From NCBI RefSeq assembly GCF_013085465.1, contig NZ_CP049838.1, forward strand, positions 2,666,001-2,730,000: 64,000 nucleotides of DNA, in the 5' to 3' direction. Position 1 is the first letter of the stretch. Each line of letters begins with the position of its first letter. Shown piece by piece: positions 1-7,505 of the stretch. The position numbers and the translations under genes were made by a program. The notes below the pieces were generated by a model that saw nothing but the letters and a program-made list of their open reading frames with translations, was not told where the DNA came from and did no database searches. Source of the stretch: Streptomyces asoensis (GTDB lineage Bacteria; Actinomycetota; Actinomycetes; Streptomycetales; Streptomycetaceae).

Positions 1-104
1 TTCGCGACAGCAGCCTACGTCTGCCCCGGCTACGCTCCTGCCTTGTCATGCCCGCCGCCACTCGCGGGCAGACTCGAACAATTGACCGAGTTTTTGGAGG
101 TTTG

Positions 105-482
105 ATGAAGTCCGTCATCCGGAAGGTTGCAAGCTTCGCGGGGGTGAGCGTGGCCGTCGCAGCCATCTCCGTGACCGGCGCATCCGCAGCCCATGCGGAG
201 GCCCCCACCCACGGCTGTCCGTACCCCTACGTCTGCTTCTACGTGGACAACAACGCCCTGCTCGCGGGCACGCCGATCTCGAAGTACAAGGACGTCACCA
301 GTACCTACCAGGCCGTCACGCCCCGGCCGCACTACGGGGTCATGAACACCCGGAACGACGACGTGGTGTACCTGCGGCTCCAGGACGGCACCTCGATCTG
401 CCTTCCGCCGAACAACTCAACCGTGTTTGCCAACGCCTACAGTGTCACCGGAATAAAGATCTCCAGCAGGTCCACCTGCTGA
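105..482 (+). CDS. Small secreted Cys-containing protein (peptidase inhibitor I36-like)
   Basis: A 125-residue protein with a clear Sec signal peptide: MKSVIRKV, a hydrophobic Ala/Val core, then cleavage around AHA-EAP near residue 30. The mature part is short, with four Cys (CPYPYVCFYV near the start, ICLPP, and a C-terminal Cys), so two disulphides are plausible. The YVCFYVDN opening resembles streptomycete inhibitor family I36 and crystallin-like small secreted proteins, but this is resemblance only. The start at 105 is preferred over an upstream ATG because GGAGG lies at 96-100 and the signal peptide begins here. No operon partner is seen. The exact role is unknown. Confidence 0.75.
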   Translation: MKSVIRKVASFAGVSVAVAAISVTGASAAHAEAPTHGCPYPYVCFYVDNNALLAGTPISKYKDVTSTYQAVTPRPHYGVMNTRNDDVVYLRLQDGTSICLPPNNSTVFANAYSVTGIKISSRSTC

Positions 483-574
483 TTCGCTGGAAAGGCCAGC
501 AGGCGCGCCTGATCGCGCCCGCTGGCCGGACGACGGGCAGGGCTGCGTCGTTCTCGCGATTTCACCCGGTTTGA

Positions 575-760
575 TCACGTGATGTCTGGAGTGGTGAGCA
601 AGTAGGCGGGGTTGCGGGCGCGGTAGCGAAGGCCTCCGATGTCGGTGCGGCCGGCGAGTCGGAGTGCGCCGATGGCCAGGCGCCTCAAGGCGGCCATCGC
701 CCGGGACGGGGCGCCGGTTCTCACGCGGGAGGCAACCTTCTCCGTAGTTGGCGTCTCTGG
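575..760 (-). pseudogene. C-terminal remnant of an ISAs1-family transposase
   Basis: The reverse strand encodes about 55 residues containing RVRTGAPSRAMAALRRLAIG followed by ALRLAGRTDIGGLRYRARNP. This matches the conserved C-terminal block of ISAs1-type transposases (RTGN.P.VMATLRNLAI..LRLAGHTNIA). Nothing recognisable as the catalytic domain precedes it, and the upstream frame reads as noise, so only a scar of the insertion sequence remains. No terminal inverted repeats or target duplication were identified. It marks this end of the window as a site of past insertion. Confidence 0.6.
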
Positions 761-1244
761 CGTGACGGAGATTTGGGGTACTGCCGCCGACCCTGCACAC
801 CTCATGCACCACCCATGACAGTGGCGCCATGGTCTCTGTTCCGGCCGTGGGCTATCCGTGGACTCGTCCCGCCCGATCCGGCGCACGCAGGGCCGTGACC
901 TGCCGCGTTGCCCGGCTACCAACAGGCCTCCGGAGCCGTTGCAGTACAGCACCGGAGTGCAGCAACCACCGCAACCGCAGCCGACCGTCAGAAGCCGTCG
1001 ATGGCCGGCTGTCCAGCCCACGCACCTCAATGACCACTCAGCCGAGAGTTCGGGACGAAGAGGTCGTGCCAGACCGTGCGGGGAACCACGGGGAACACCG
1101 GGGAACCAGCCAGCCTCGCTCCAGACGCCGATTCCGCTCAGCAGCAGGTCAGCCACGGAGTAGGCCCCAGATCACCTCAGCTTCCCAAGCTCAGGCTCTC
1201 TCCCGAGAATGCTGCGGCCCAGCACTTAACGAGTCCGTGAGTAG
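761..1244. other. Non-coding or decayed stretch
   Basis: No ORF here reads as a real protein on either strand; the reading frames are low-complexity shadows. The stretch contains a run of GGGGAAC-type repeats at about 1078-1107 and the sequence CAGCTTCCCAAGCT at 1178-1191, discussed as a possible attachment-site scar. Confidence 0.5.
1178..1191. repeat. CAGCTTCCCAAGCT, copy 1 (possible att-site remnant)
   Basis: This 14-base sequence is identical to 3472-3485. Both copies are preceded by a similar ordered context: a cluster of GGGGAA(C/T) repeats, then CAGGTCAGCC, then this motif. The core AGCTTCCCAAGCT resembles the anticodon arm (CCC anticodon) of a bacterial tRNA-Gly, a common integration target. 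No complete tRNA is present. Confidence 0.4.
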
Positions 1245-1943
1245 TCACCGGAGCAGGCCGTAGCGGAAGCGGTGGTCCACGGCACCCCTGTTGCCCTCCA
1301 GAACACGAAGCAGCATCCACCGACCGGAGGTGGTGCGTACGCAGACGCTGTGGGTTTTCCAGTCGTGATCCTCGTCGTGCAGGGAGATTCGCTGCCCCAG
1401 CTTTTCTCCGAAGTCCGCCCTTCCGGCACAGTCGGGCAGATCATCATTATTAATCCATCCCACGCGAACTGTATCGTCCATTCGGTACTGCCTCCCGTAC
1501 TGCAGAGAAGCAAAGCTCAGCCATACATCATTGTCGGTGTCTGCCTGGTTCAGACGGCCGCTGTCGAGGTCGAACTTGTTGCCGTCTCCGATGGTGATCT
1601 CGTCGACGCCCGTGACGAACTTGTCGAAGTCGTCATGCCGGACCGCATCGGCGTTCACCTCGGAAGCGGGCGGCGAGCTGGTCACCTCAGCGGTCGGCTG
1701 CTCGGGTGCCGGCTGCGACCAGGATGGCTCCGGGGGCTTGCGGTCCGCCGAAGCGCCGTCCCCTCCAGGTAGGAAGACCGCACAGATCAGACCGGTCAGA
1801 ATCGCCAGTGCGTTCCCTCCGATGATGATGATTCGATCAACGACAACGCTCGCCGGACGCATCCGGCGCACGATGAGCCACATGGCGAAGCTTGTCGCGA
1901 TCAGGCCGACGCAGACGACCGCTCCGATGAGCCAAGGTTCCAC
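1245..1943 (-). CDS. Membrane protein of unknown function
   Basis: This is a 232-residue protein. Two hydrophobic segments lie at the N-terminus (about residues 5-25 and 36-58), separated by the basic turn RRMRPAS. A Pro/Ser/Glu-rich linker (about 65-95) leads to a soluble C-terminal domain rich in Asp and aromatic residues. The expected topology is a two-helix anchor with an external or cytosolic globular domain. The C-terminal domain contains DNDVWLSF and CVRTTSGRWMLLRVL but no motif I recognise. It stands alone, with non-coding DNA on both sides. Function cannot be assigned. Confidence 0.65.
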   Translation of the reverse strand: MEPWLIGAVVCVGLIATSFAMWLIVRRMRPASVVVDRIIIIGGNALAILTGLICAVFLPGGDGASADRKPPEPSWSQPAPEQPTAEVTSSPPASEVNADAVRHDDFDKFVTGVDEITIGDGNKFDLDSGRLNQADTDNDVWLSFASLQYGRQYRMDDTVRVGWINNDDLPDCAGRADFGEKLGQRISLHDEDHDWKTHSVCVRTTSGRWMLLRVLEGNRGAVDHRFRYGLLR

Positions 1944-2783
1944 TTCCCGCCCCCCAGGGTAGTTGTGCAGCTACCGTCAGTATGGACTGTTCTCGTGGCT
2001 CTTCAGTTCCCTGCCTCCAATCACCTCATTGTTTCGCGATCGTGCGGCCGCACCCGGTCTGGAACGTGTACGGCACCGCGTGATCATCGATTGCTGGTGT
2101 GGACAAACGAAGATCGTGCGGTAGCCGCAGCCTTGCGGTGTTCCGCACCTGTGGTGCCTGGTGCTACCGCCTTCCCACTGAGGTGACCGGAACGGGAAAA
2201 CATCGCTGCTGTGGCTGACTGTCATCGGCCGAGGCTCAGGGCGGCGGTTCTCAACCAAGGCACGAGGCTAGTGACGTCGGCGTGAGCGATGACCACAAGG
2301 AAGAGCTACGCAGTTTCGTCAGTCACTTGGGTGCGCCGGCATCCGTGACTCGCACTATCGACCCGCGTTCGACGCAGCCGCGAACGTCCGCTCCGGCATC
2401 TTCGACACGATCACGACGTCGTATCCGAGGCGGTCATGGCCGGATACGCAGCTGCACTGAGCGACCTGGAGGAAGGCAAGCTGGATGACCAGGTTCGAGA
2501 GCGGTCCGAGATCATCGAGTGAGACTCCACGCTGCGGGCCGTCTCAGTTGCCGTCTCATTCAGCACCGTTCACGATCGTTCAGGCGAGACCCGGAGCCGT
2601 CCCCACGCTAGTGGTCAACCGCGGTTGAACCCAGGTGAACGGCCCCGACCGACGCCCACCGCCCCACCACCACAGTTGGAAATCGTGCGCCGTGTCTGGA
2701 CAGCACACCTAGGCCGCCGCTTCCAGGACAGGTACGCGGCTAGGGTTGCCCGGTCGCGGCCGGATCGGGATGGGGGTACACAA
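1944..2783. other. 840-base stretch without an intact gene; possible decayed coding around 2282-2523
   Basis: No complete gene is supported. From 2282 a plausible plus-strand start (GTG, MSDDHKEELRSFVSHLG) degenerates quickly. About 130 bases later another frame reads VMAGYAAALSDLEEGKLDDQ and ends at 2523 after RERSEIIE. The two pieces may be the ends of one small frameshifted gene, but this is a weak inference. The rest shows no recognisable coding, RNA or repeat structure. Confidence 0.35.
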
Positions 2784-3299
2784 GTGCCAGGGCTGGATGA
2801 GTTGACACGGTTGCTGGGTACGCCGTCTCCACATGCCTACGCCCCACCTGACTGGAGCGAAGTCGAACGCTACGTCGGATCTTCGCTGCCCAGGGACTTC
2901 AAGATATTCCTAGACTCCTACGGCCCCGGAGTCATCGCAGACGAGCTCGTTGTCTTCCACCCACAGGGGCGCACTCCGCTCCTGGAGCGCATGCATCGGA
3001 TCCACAACACCTGAACCGAAGCACGGTCTCAATATTCGGATGGCTTCCCCTACCCGTTCCACCCGCAGCCTGGCGGTCTCATCTCGTGGGGCTATGACTA
3101 CGGCGGTGACGAGCACTTCTTCCTTCCCTGCGACCACCACCCCGACAGTTGGAAGATCGTGACGATGGCCCACGAGGAAGGCTGCGAAGTCTTCGATGGA
3201 CCCTTCTCAGACTTCGTCATCGCGTTCATGAACCGACTACAAGTCATGGACGAGGCCGACGACATCAGGCCCGCGGTCCCCGGCTTCGAGCCGTACTGA
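2784..3299 (+). pseudogene. SMI1/KNR4 (SUKH) family protein interrupted by an in-frame TGA
   Basis: From GTG at 2784 the frame reads LPRDFKIFLDSYGPGVIADE then LVVFHPQGRTPLLERMHRI and reaches TGA at 3012-3014. The same frame continues without any shift through GFPYPFHPQPGGLISWGYDY, GGDEHFFLPC, WKIVTMAHEEGCEVFDGPFS and DFVIAF to a normal stop at 3297-3299. Both halves are typical of SUKH proteins, which commonly act as immunity proteins for polymorphic or contact-dependent toxins. One nonsense codon separates them. A purine-rich GGGGG at 2772-2776 precedes the GTG. No cognate toxin gene is visible nearby. It is most likely a recent pseudogene; a sequencing error cannot be excluded. Confidence 0.7.
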
Positions 3300-3471
3300 G
3301 CGCCATAGTCGTTCTCGTCGCTGCGGCGGCCACCCAACGCCCAGGCCCACACCACAAGCGCACCAGATAGGGCGGGGAACAGCGGGGAATCACGGTGAGG
3401 GCCGCCGAGAGCGGCATGGCAGTGCCCAGGCCATGTGCCCAGGTCAGCCCTTGAACCGCCCCACATGCTCG

Positions 3472-3485
3472 CAGCTTCCCAAGCT
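3472..3485. repeat. CAGCTTCCCAAGCT, copy 2 (possible att-site remnant)
   Basis: This is the second identical copy of the motif at 1178-1191. It is preceded by GGCGGGGAACAGCGGGGAAT (about 3371-3390) and CAGGTCAGCC (about 3440). The 3300-3572 gap holds nothing else I can recognise. Two copies in similar context flank the membrane-protein/SUKH segment. Confidence 0.4.
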
Positions 3486-3572
3486 GATGTCACGAGCCAC
3501 ACAGGCTAGGGACGCTCAGCCAGCGTCGACCAGTAACCTGCGACGATCAATCGTGGCACCTCTGGAGGCTTC

Positions 3573-4118
3573 GTGGAAGCTACCGCGCTCGTCAGTCCCG
3601 ATCGGTTGTGGTCGGCGCAAGAGATCCTGGTGCGTCCGAGCCCTGTCCCGGCGGCGGCAGGGGTCTACGGGTGGCACTTCAAGCAGCCGCCCCACCCGGA
3701 CCTGGACGCTGGGCGCCTGCTCTACGTCGGGATAGCCCCGCGGTACATGGCGAATCGAACAAGCGCGCAGAACCTGCGCAAGCGGGTGCGCTACCACTAC
3801 CGGGGCAACGCGGCCGGCTCGACGCTGCGGCTCACCCTCGGATGTCTGCTCGGACTCGATCTGCGCCGCGTGGGCAGCGGCAAGCGGATGACCTTTGGCA
3901 AGGCCGGCGAAGCAAAGCTGAGCCAGTGGATGGCGGACAACGCGCGGGTGTCTTGGATCGAGCAGAGCGAACCGTGGGACCTGGAGTCGCAGCTCATCTC
4001 CCAGCTCGACCTCCCGCTGAACCTCGACCAGAACCACCACAACGCGTTTCACAGCCGCTTGAAGGAGCTACGGGCCCAAGCACGTCAGCGAGCGCGGGAG
4101 TTGCCTATCAGCTCGTAA
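3573..4118 (+). CDS. GIY-YIG nuclease domain-containing protein
   Basis: This is a 181-residue protein. AGVYGWHF (about residues 29-36) and LLYVGIAP (about 50-57) form the two strands that name the GIY-YIG fold. They are followed by LRKRVRYHYRGNAAGSTLR, which supplies the conserved Arg/His helix, and later DLESQLISQLDLPLNLDQN with a Glu and Asn in positions typical of the family. Such domains cut DNA in homing endonucleases, UvrC and mobile elements; stand-alone actinobacterial versions are poorly characterised. Start is GTG at 3573, with GGAG about 10 bases upstream. It sits among integration scars, so a mobile or defence origin is possible. Confidence 0.7.
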   Translation: MEATALVSPDRLWSAQEILVRPSPVPAAAGVYGWHFKQPPHPDLDAGRLLYVGIAPRYMANRTSAQNLRKRVRYHYRGNAAGSTLRLTLGCLLGLDLRRVGSGKRMTFGKAGEAKLSQWMADNARVSWIEQSEPWDLESQLISQLDLPLNLDQNHHNAFHSRLKELRAQARQRARELPISS

Positions 4119-4419
4119 CGGGCCGATGTCTGGGCCGTCCCTGGGCCGTCCGACGTCCCTCAACAGCGGCCAATGACGACCAACGACGACCACCAGGCGC
4201 ACGATCCCACCGCCCCTGACCAGCAAAAACCCAGCCCATCAAGATCCCCGGCAAGACCCAGGGCAAGAAGAAGCAACCCGGTTGCATCTGACATGCAAAC
4301 GCAAAGCGTCAAGCGTGGAACCGCGGCTGGCGGTTTAGCCGTTTTGTACTCACAGAGCATCTTCGGTTCCTACGCTAGGTCACCCGAAGAAGCAGGGTGA
4401 CGTGTAGTCAGGAGTGTTT
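4119..4419. other. Intergenic stretch, no gene seen
   Basis: About 300 bases without a convincing ORF. It starts with repeated TGGGCCGT blocks (about 4131-4152), followed by an A-rich part with lower GC (about 4220-4330) than the flanks, including the inverted pair TTGCA/TGCAA near 4280-4297. The composition shift fits imported DNA. The promoter of the following pair presumably lies at its end but no clear -35/-10 was found. Confidence 0.4.
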
Positions 4420-4857
4420 GTGAGTACCGAGATCGTCGATTTGGTGGAGCAGGCCACGCCGTATCTGTCGGCCGCGTTGACCGCGTACGGGGCGGCGGTC
4501 CTCAGTCGGGCCGAGGACACGGCGGTGAGTGCCGCGGTCGAGGGGACAGCAGGTCTGGGTCAGCGGATTCTGCAGCTTGTGTGGCGCCGACGGGACGAGG
4601 AGGGCCGGGCGGCCCTGGAAGAGGCAGTGCAGACGGCTGCTGAGGAGCCGGACGACACGGACGCGGCGGGGGCGTTGCGGCATCAGCTCAAGCGGGCGTT
4701 GCGGGAGGAGGCGGAGCTGGTGCGTGAGCTGGCGGCTTTGCTGCCGGAGCAGGCCTCGGTGACGGTGAACGTGTCGGGGACGCGGGCGATCGGCGCGCAG
4801 CACATCGGCATCGCGGCTTCCGGCGACAACACCACCATCCACCCGCCACAGCAGTGA
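4420..4857 (+). CDS. Small helical protein with C-terminal amyloid-signalling-like motif (candidate NLR effector)
   Basis: This is a 145-residue protein. Residues 1-110 are predicted helical: an N-terminal amphipathic/hydrophobic stretch (LVEQATPYLSAALTAYGAAV), then charged Ala/Glu/Arg helices. Residues about 120-141 form a distinct Gly-rich motif, RAIGAQHIGIAASGDNTTI, after a short VTVNVSG strand. Nearly the same motif opens the next protein. In bacterial NLR systems with amyloid signalling (BASS, including RHIM-like types) the effector carries the motif at its C-terminus and the NLR at its N-terminus. The helical domain may be of the membrane-active Bell/HeLo-like class; this is inference. 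GTG at 4420 is preferred (AGGAG at 4410-4414). It overlaps the next gene by four bases (GTGA). Confidence 0.7.
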   Translation: MSTEIVDLVEQATPYLSAALTAYGAAVLSRAEDTAVSAAVEGTAGLGQRILQLVWRRRDEEGRAALEEAVQTAAEEPDDTDAAGALRHQLKRALREEAELVRELAALLPEQASVTVNVSGTRAIGAQHIGIAASGDNTTIHPPQQ

Positions 4858-5918
4858 GCCAGCAGGGCCCGCAGGAGCGGGTGCGGGTGGAGGCGACCGG
4901 GGATCGGCCGGTGGGAGCGGGGTCGATCGGGGTGGCGATCAGCGGTGACAACGCGCGGATCGTGGTGCTGCCGAACGAGGCCGTGCACTGGGCGCACGCC
5001 GTTGAGGCCCCGGCGGAGGCCGGGTTCCTGCCGGCATCGGCGTCGGGGGTCTTCGTCGGCCGCGAGCAGGAACTAACCGGGCTGCGGGAGATGCTGACGG
5101 GCGCAGGGTCGGCTGCGGTGGTGCAGCCGTCCCAGGTGCGGGCGCGGGCGATCCACGGGCTGGGTGGGGTAGGGAAAAGTGCTCTTGCGCTGCACTACGC
5201 CGACCGTTACCGCAGCGCTTACACATTGGTGTGGTGGATCACCGCCGAGTCCCCCGAAGCGATCGTGAACGGTCTCGCCGGCATCGCGGCGCAGTTGTGC
5301 CCGGAGTGGGCGCAGGCGGTCGGGCCGGACGAACGTGCGGCGTGGGCGATCACCTGGCTCCAGGCCCACCCCGGTTGGCTGCTGATCTTCGACAACGTCG
5401 AGACTCCCGCCGACTTGCGCCCCTACCTGGGCACCCTGAACCGCGGGCACCACCTGGCCACCAGCCGCAAGTCCACCGGATGGCACAAACTGGCCCCCAA
5501 AATGGCCCTGGGCCTGCTCCCCCTGGACGAGGCCACCGACCTGCTCTGCGCCATCGCCTTCCAGGACTGCGCCCCCACCGGTGAGCAGCGGAATGCGGCG
5601 CGGCAGCTCGCCGCGGACCTCGGATGCCTGCCACTGGCCCTGGAACAGGCCGGCGCCTACGCCTACCGGACCGGCACCGACCTCGACACCTACCGCCAGT
5701 CCCTTGCACTCGTCCTAGACGAAGGCGACGACGTCGACGACCGCGAACGCACCATCGCCCGGATCTGGGACCACACCCTCACCGCAATCAACGCCCGCAA
5801 GCCCCTGGCGGTCACCCTCCTGCACACCATGGCCTGGCTGGCCCCCGACGAGATTCCCGTACTCCAGGGATGCCGGGCCACGGCGCCCAACCCGCTTGAC
5901 ATGGTTGGGGTGTCGTGA
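4854..5918 (+). CDS. NB-ARC STAND NTPase (NLR-like), N-terminal amyloid-like motif, C-terminally truncated
   Basis: This is a 354-residue protein. Residues about 18-38 (RPVGAGSIGVAISGDNARI) repeat the C-terminal motif of the preceding protein. An NB-ARC module follows: FVGREQEL (67-74), Walker A GLGGVGKS (102-109), Walker B WLLIFDNV (175-182), the sensor-like ATSRKS (202-207) and the GLPL-type GCLPLALEQA (257-266), then the start of the winged-helix region to about 335. Family members usually continue with TPR or other sensor repeats. Here the frame runs into an unrelated tail (LQGCRATAPNPLDMVGVS) and stops, so the sensor is missing. GTG at 4854 overlaps the upstream stop, implying coupled translation. 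It may be a broken or a minimal NLR. Confidence 0.75.
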   Translation: MSQQGPQERVRVEATGDRPVGAGSIGVAISGDNARIVVLPNEAVHWAHAVEAPAEAGFLPASASGVFVGREQELTGLREMLTGAGSAAVVQPSQVRARAIHGLGGVGKSALALHYADRYRSAYTLVWWITAESPEAIVNGLAGIAAQLCPEWAQAVGPDERAAWAITWLQAHPGWLLIFDNVETPADLRPYLGTLNRGHHLATSRKSTGWHKLAPKMALGLLPLDEATDLLCAIAFQDCAPTGEQRNAARQLAADLGCLPLALEQAGAYAYRTGTDLDTYRQSLALVLDEGDDVDDRERTIARIWDHTLTAINARKPLAVTLLHTMAWLAPDEIPVLQGCRATAPNPLDMVGVS

Positions 5919-5955
5919 GGTGATCCACACACCGTAATTCCATGGGGGAAATGTT

Positions 5956-6255
5956 GTGTCGTACGTGGCCGTGACGCTCGCTGGTGCCGACTCGCCGGGT
6001 GAGCATCTCCAACTCGCGGCCTTCACGGCCGCGGCTGCGGTCTTCTTCATCTGGGTGGGGCGAAGGCAACGCAGCACCGGGCGCAGCCTGATCGCTCCGA
6101 ACGAGACGACGAGAACCGCCGATCGGCTGGTTCCACCGCCGCCGCCGACCCGCGGTCACCGAACCGCAGGGTGCGTGTGGATCGGCGTGGGGGGCGTCTT
6201 CGTCCTGCCGGCAGTGTTCAACGTCGTGGCGGCGATCCGGGGACTCATCGGCTAG
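5956..6255 (+). CDS. Small membrane protein of unknown function
   Basis: A 99-residue protein with two hydrophobic segments (about residues 20-35, AAFTAAAAVFFIWVG, and 74-95, VWIGVGGVFVLPAVFNVVAA). A basic and Pro-rich loop (RRQRSTGRS, PPPPPTRGHR) joins them. The GTG start at 5956 has GGGGGAA about 10 bases upstream. It lies 37 bases after the truncated NLR and may be co-transcribed. No family is recognised and no function can be stated. Confidence 0.5.
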   Translation: MSYVAVTLAGADSPGEHLQLAAFTAAAAVFFIWVGRRQRSTGRSLIAPNETTRTADRLVPPPPPTRGHRTAGCVWIGVGGVFVLPAVFNVVAAIRGLIG

Positions 6256-6317
6256 AGGTTGTCCGGTATTTGCCGAGGTCCCTGTCCGGCCCAGGCGCAG
6301 CGACCGCGCAAACGCGG

Positions 6318-6361
6318 GAGCGCCCTCCCGAGCCGCACCAGGGCGGCTCGGGAGGGCGCTC
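6318..6361. terminator. Strong hairpin terminator (dapD side)
   Basis: A perfect 19-bp inverted repeat (6318-6336 pairing with 6343-6361) with a six-base loop sits directly downstream of the dapD stop on the minus strand. It would also stop readthrough from the accessory region. No long T tract follows, as is common in Streptomyces. Confidence 0.75.
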
Positions 6362-6370
6362 GAGGGTGAT

Positions 6371-7360
6371 CTAGTTGTGGCTGTGCAGGATTTCGTTCAG
6401 GCCGCCCCATACCGCGTTGTTCGGGCGGGCCTCGACCGCGCCGGTGACCGAGTTGCGGCGGAAGAGGATGTTCGAGGCGCCGGAGAGCTCGCGGGCCTTG
6501 ACGATCTGGCCGTCGGGCATGGTGACCCGGGTGCCCGCGGTGACGTACAGGCCCGCCTCGACCACGCACTCGTCGCCGAGGGCGATGCCGACGCCCGCCT
6601 CGGCGCCGATGAGGCAGCGCTCGCCGATGGAGATGATCACGTTGCCGCCGCCGGACAGCGTGCCCATCGTGGAGGCGCCGCCGCCGATGTCCGAGCCGTC
6701 GCCGACGATGACGCCCGCGGAGATGCGACCCTCGACCATCGAGGTGCCGAGCGTGCCGGCGTTGAAGTTCACGAAGCCCTCGTGCATGACCGTCGTGCCC
6801 TCGGCGAGGTGGGCGCCGAGGCGGACCCGGTCGGCGTCGGCGATCCGGACGCCCTTCGGAGCGACGTAGTCCGTCATGCGCGGGAACTTGTCGATGGACG
6901 TGACCTGGAGGTGCAGGCCCTCCGCGCGCGCGTTCAGGCGGACCTTCTCGACGTCGTCCACGGCGACCGGACCGAGCGAGGTCCAGGCGACGTTGGCGAG
7001 GTGGCCGAACATGCCGTCCAGGCTCTGCCCGTGCGGCTTCACGAGCCGGTGGGAGAGCAGGTGCAGGCGCAGGTAGACGTCGTGCGCGTCGAGCGGCTTG
7101 TCGTCGAGCGAGGCGATGACCGTGCGGACCGCGACCACCTCGACGCCCCGGCGGGCGTCCGGACCGATCGCCTTCGCCGCGCCCTCGCCGAGCAGCTCCA
7201 CGGCCTTCTCGGCGGACAGGCGCTCGGTGCCGGACGGGCCGGGCTCGGCGACGAGCGCGGGCGCGGGGAACCAGGTGTCGAGAACAGTGCCGTCGGTGGC
7301 GATCGTTGCGAGGCCGGCGGCCGCGGCGCCGGTGGTGCGGGGAACAGTCGTGTCGGTCAT
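6371..7360 (-). CDS. dapD: 2,3,4,5-tetrahydropyridine-2,6-dicarboxylate N-succinyltransferase
   Basis: DapD transfers succinyl from succinyl-CoA to tetrahydrodipicolinate in the lysine/meso-DAP pathway, which supplies peptidoglycan; it is a cytosolic trimer. The 329-residue length fits the long actinobacterial form. After an N-terminal alpha/beta domain (about 1-165), hexapeptide turns build a left-handed beta-helix (about 175-290: [38 protein letters not shown]). Glu210 in [10 protein letters not shown] is the likely catalytic acid by family comparison. The C-terminus ([20 protein letters not shown]) closes the CoA site. It is single and divergent from the HxlR-type gene. It marks the return to conserved chromosome after the accessory segment. 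Confidence 0.97.
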   Translation of the reverse strand: MTDTTVPRTTGAAAAGLATIATDGTVLDTWFPAPALVAEPGPSGTERLSAEKAVELLGEGAAKAIGPDARRGVEVVAVRTVIASLDDKPLDAHDVYLRLHLLSHRLVKPHGQSLDGMFGHLANVAWTSLGPVAVDDVEKVRLNARAEGLHLQVTSIDKFPRMTDYVAPKGVRIADADRVRLGAHLAEGTTVMHEGFVNFNAGTLGTSMVEGRISAGVIVGDGSDIGGGASTMGTLSGGGNVIISIGERCLIGAEAGVGIALGDECVVEAGLYVTAGTRVTMPDGQIVKARELSGASNILFRRNSVTGAVEARPNNAVWGGLNEILHSHN

Positions 7361-7505
7361 GAGGGCAACCTAACCGGCAGGGGGCCGCAGAGGCCAACCC
7401 GCACAGCGGTGTCTCAGGGGACGGGCCGCGCGCCCCCGCCGACCTGGTGAGTTTCTCTTGGGAACCAACTGTGTCAGCATGGCTGTCAGCGACGGGAGGA
7501 GGCCC

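Noticed and set aside
1178..1191. Intact tRNA-Gly gene
   Set aside because: Only an anticodon-arm-like core is present; acceptor, D and T arms are missing at both copies.
417..1263. Several overlapping ORFs of 60-190 residues
   Set aside because: They read as Arg/Pro/Ser-rich noise on both strands, typical of GC-rich non-coding DNA. Only the last part of one shows transposase similarity.
2282..2523. A small ORF starting MSDDHKEEL
   Set aside because: The start looks protein-like but the frame decays, and the plausible C-terminus is in another frame. It is noted as a possible remnant only, not called as a gene.
3012..3014. Selenocysteine reading of the SUKH TGA
   Set aside because: No selenoprotein is known in the family, no Sec element was seen after the codon, and a nonsense mutation is simpler.
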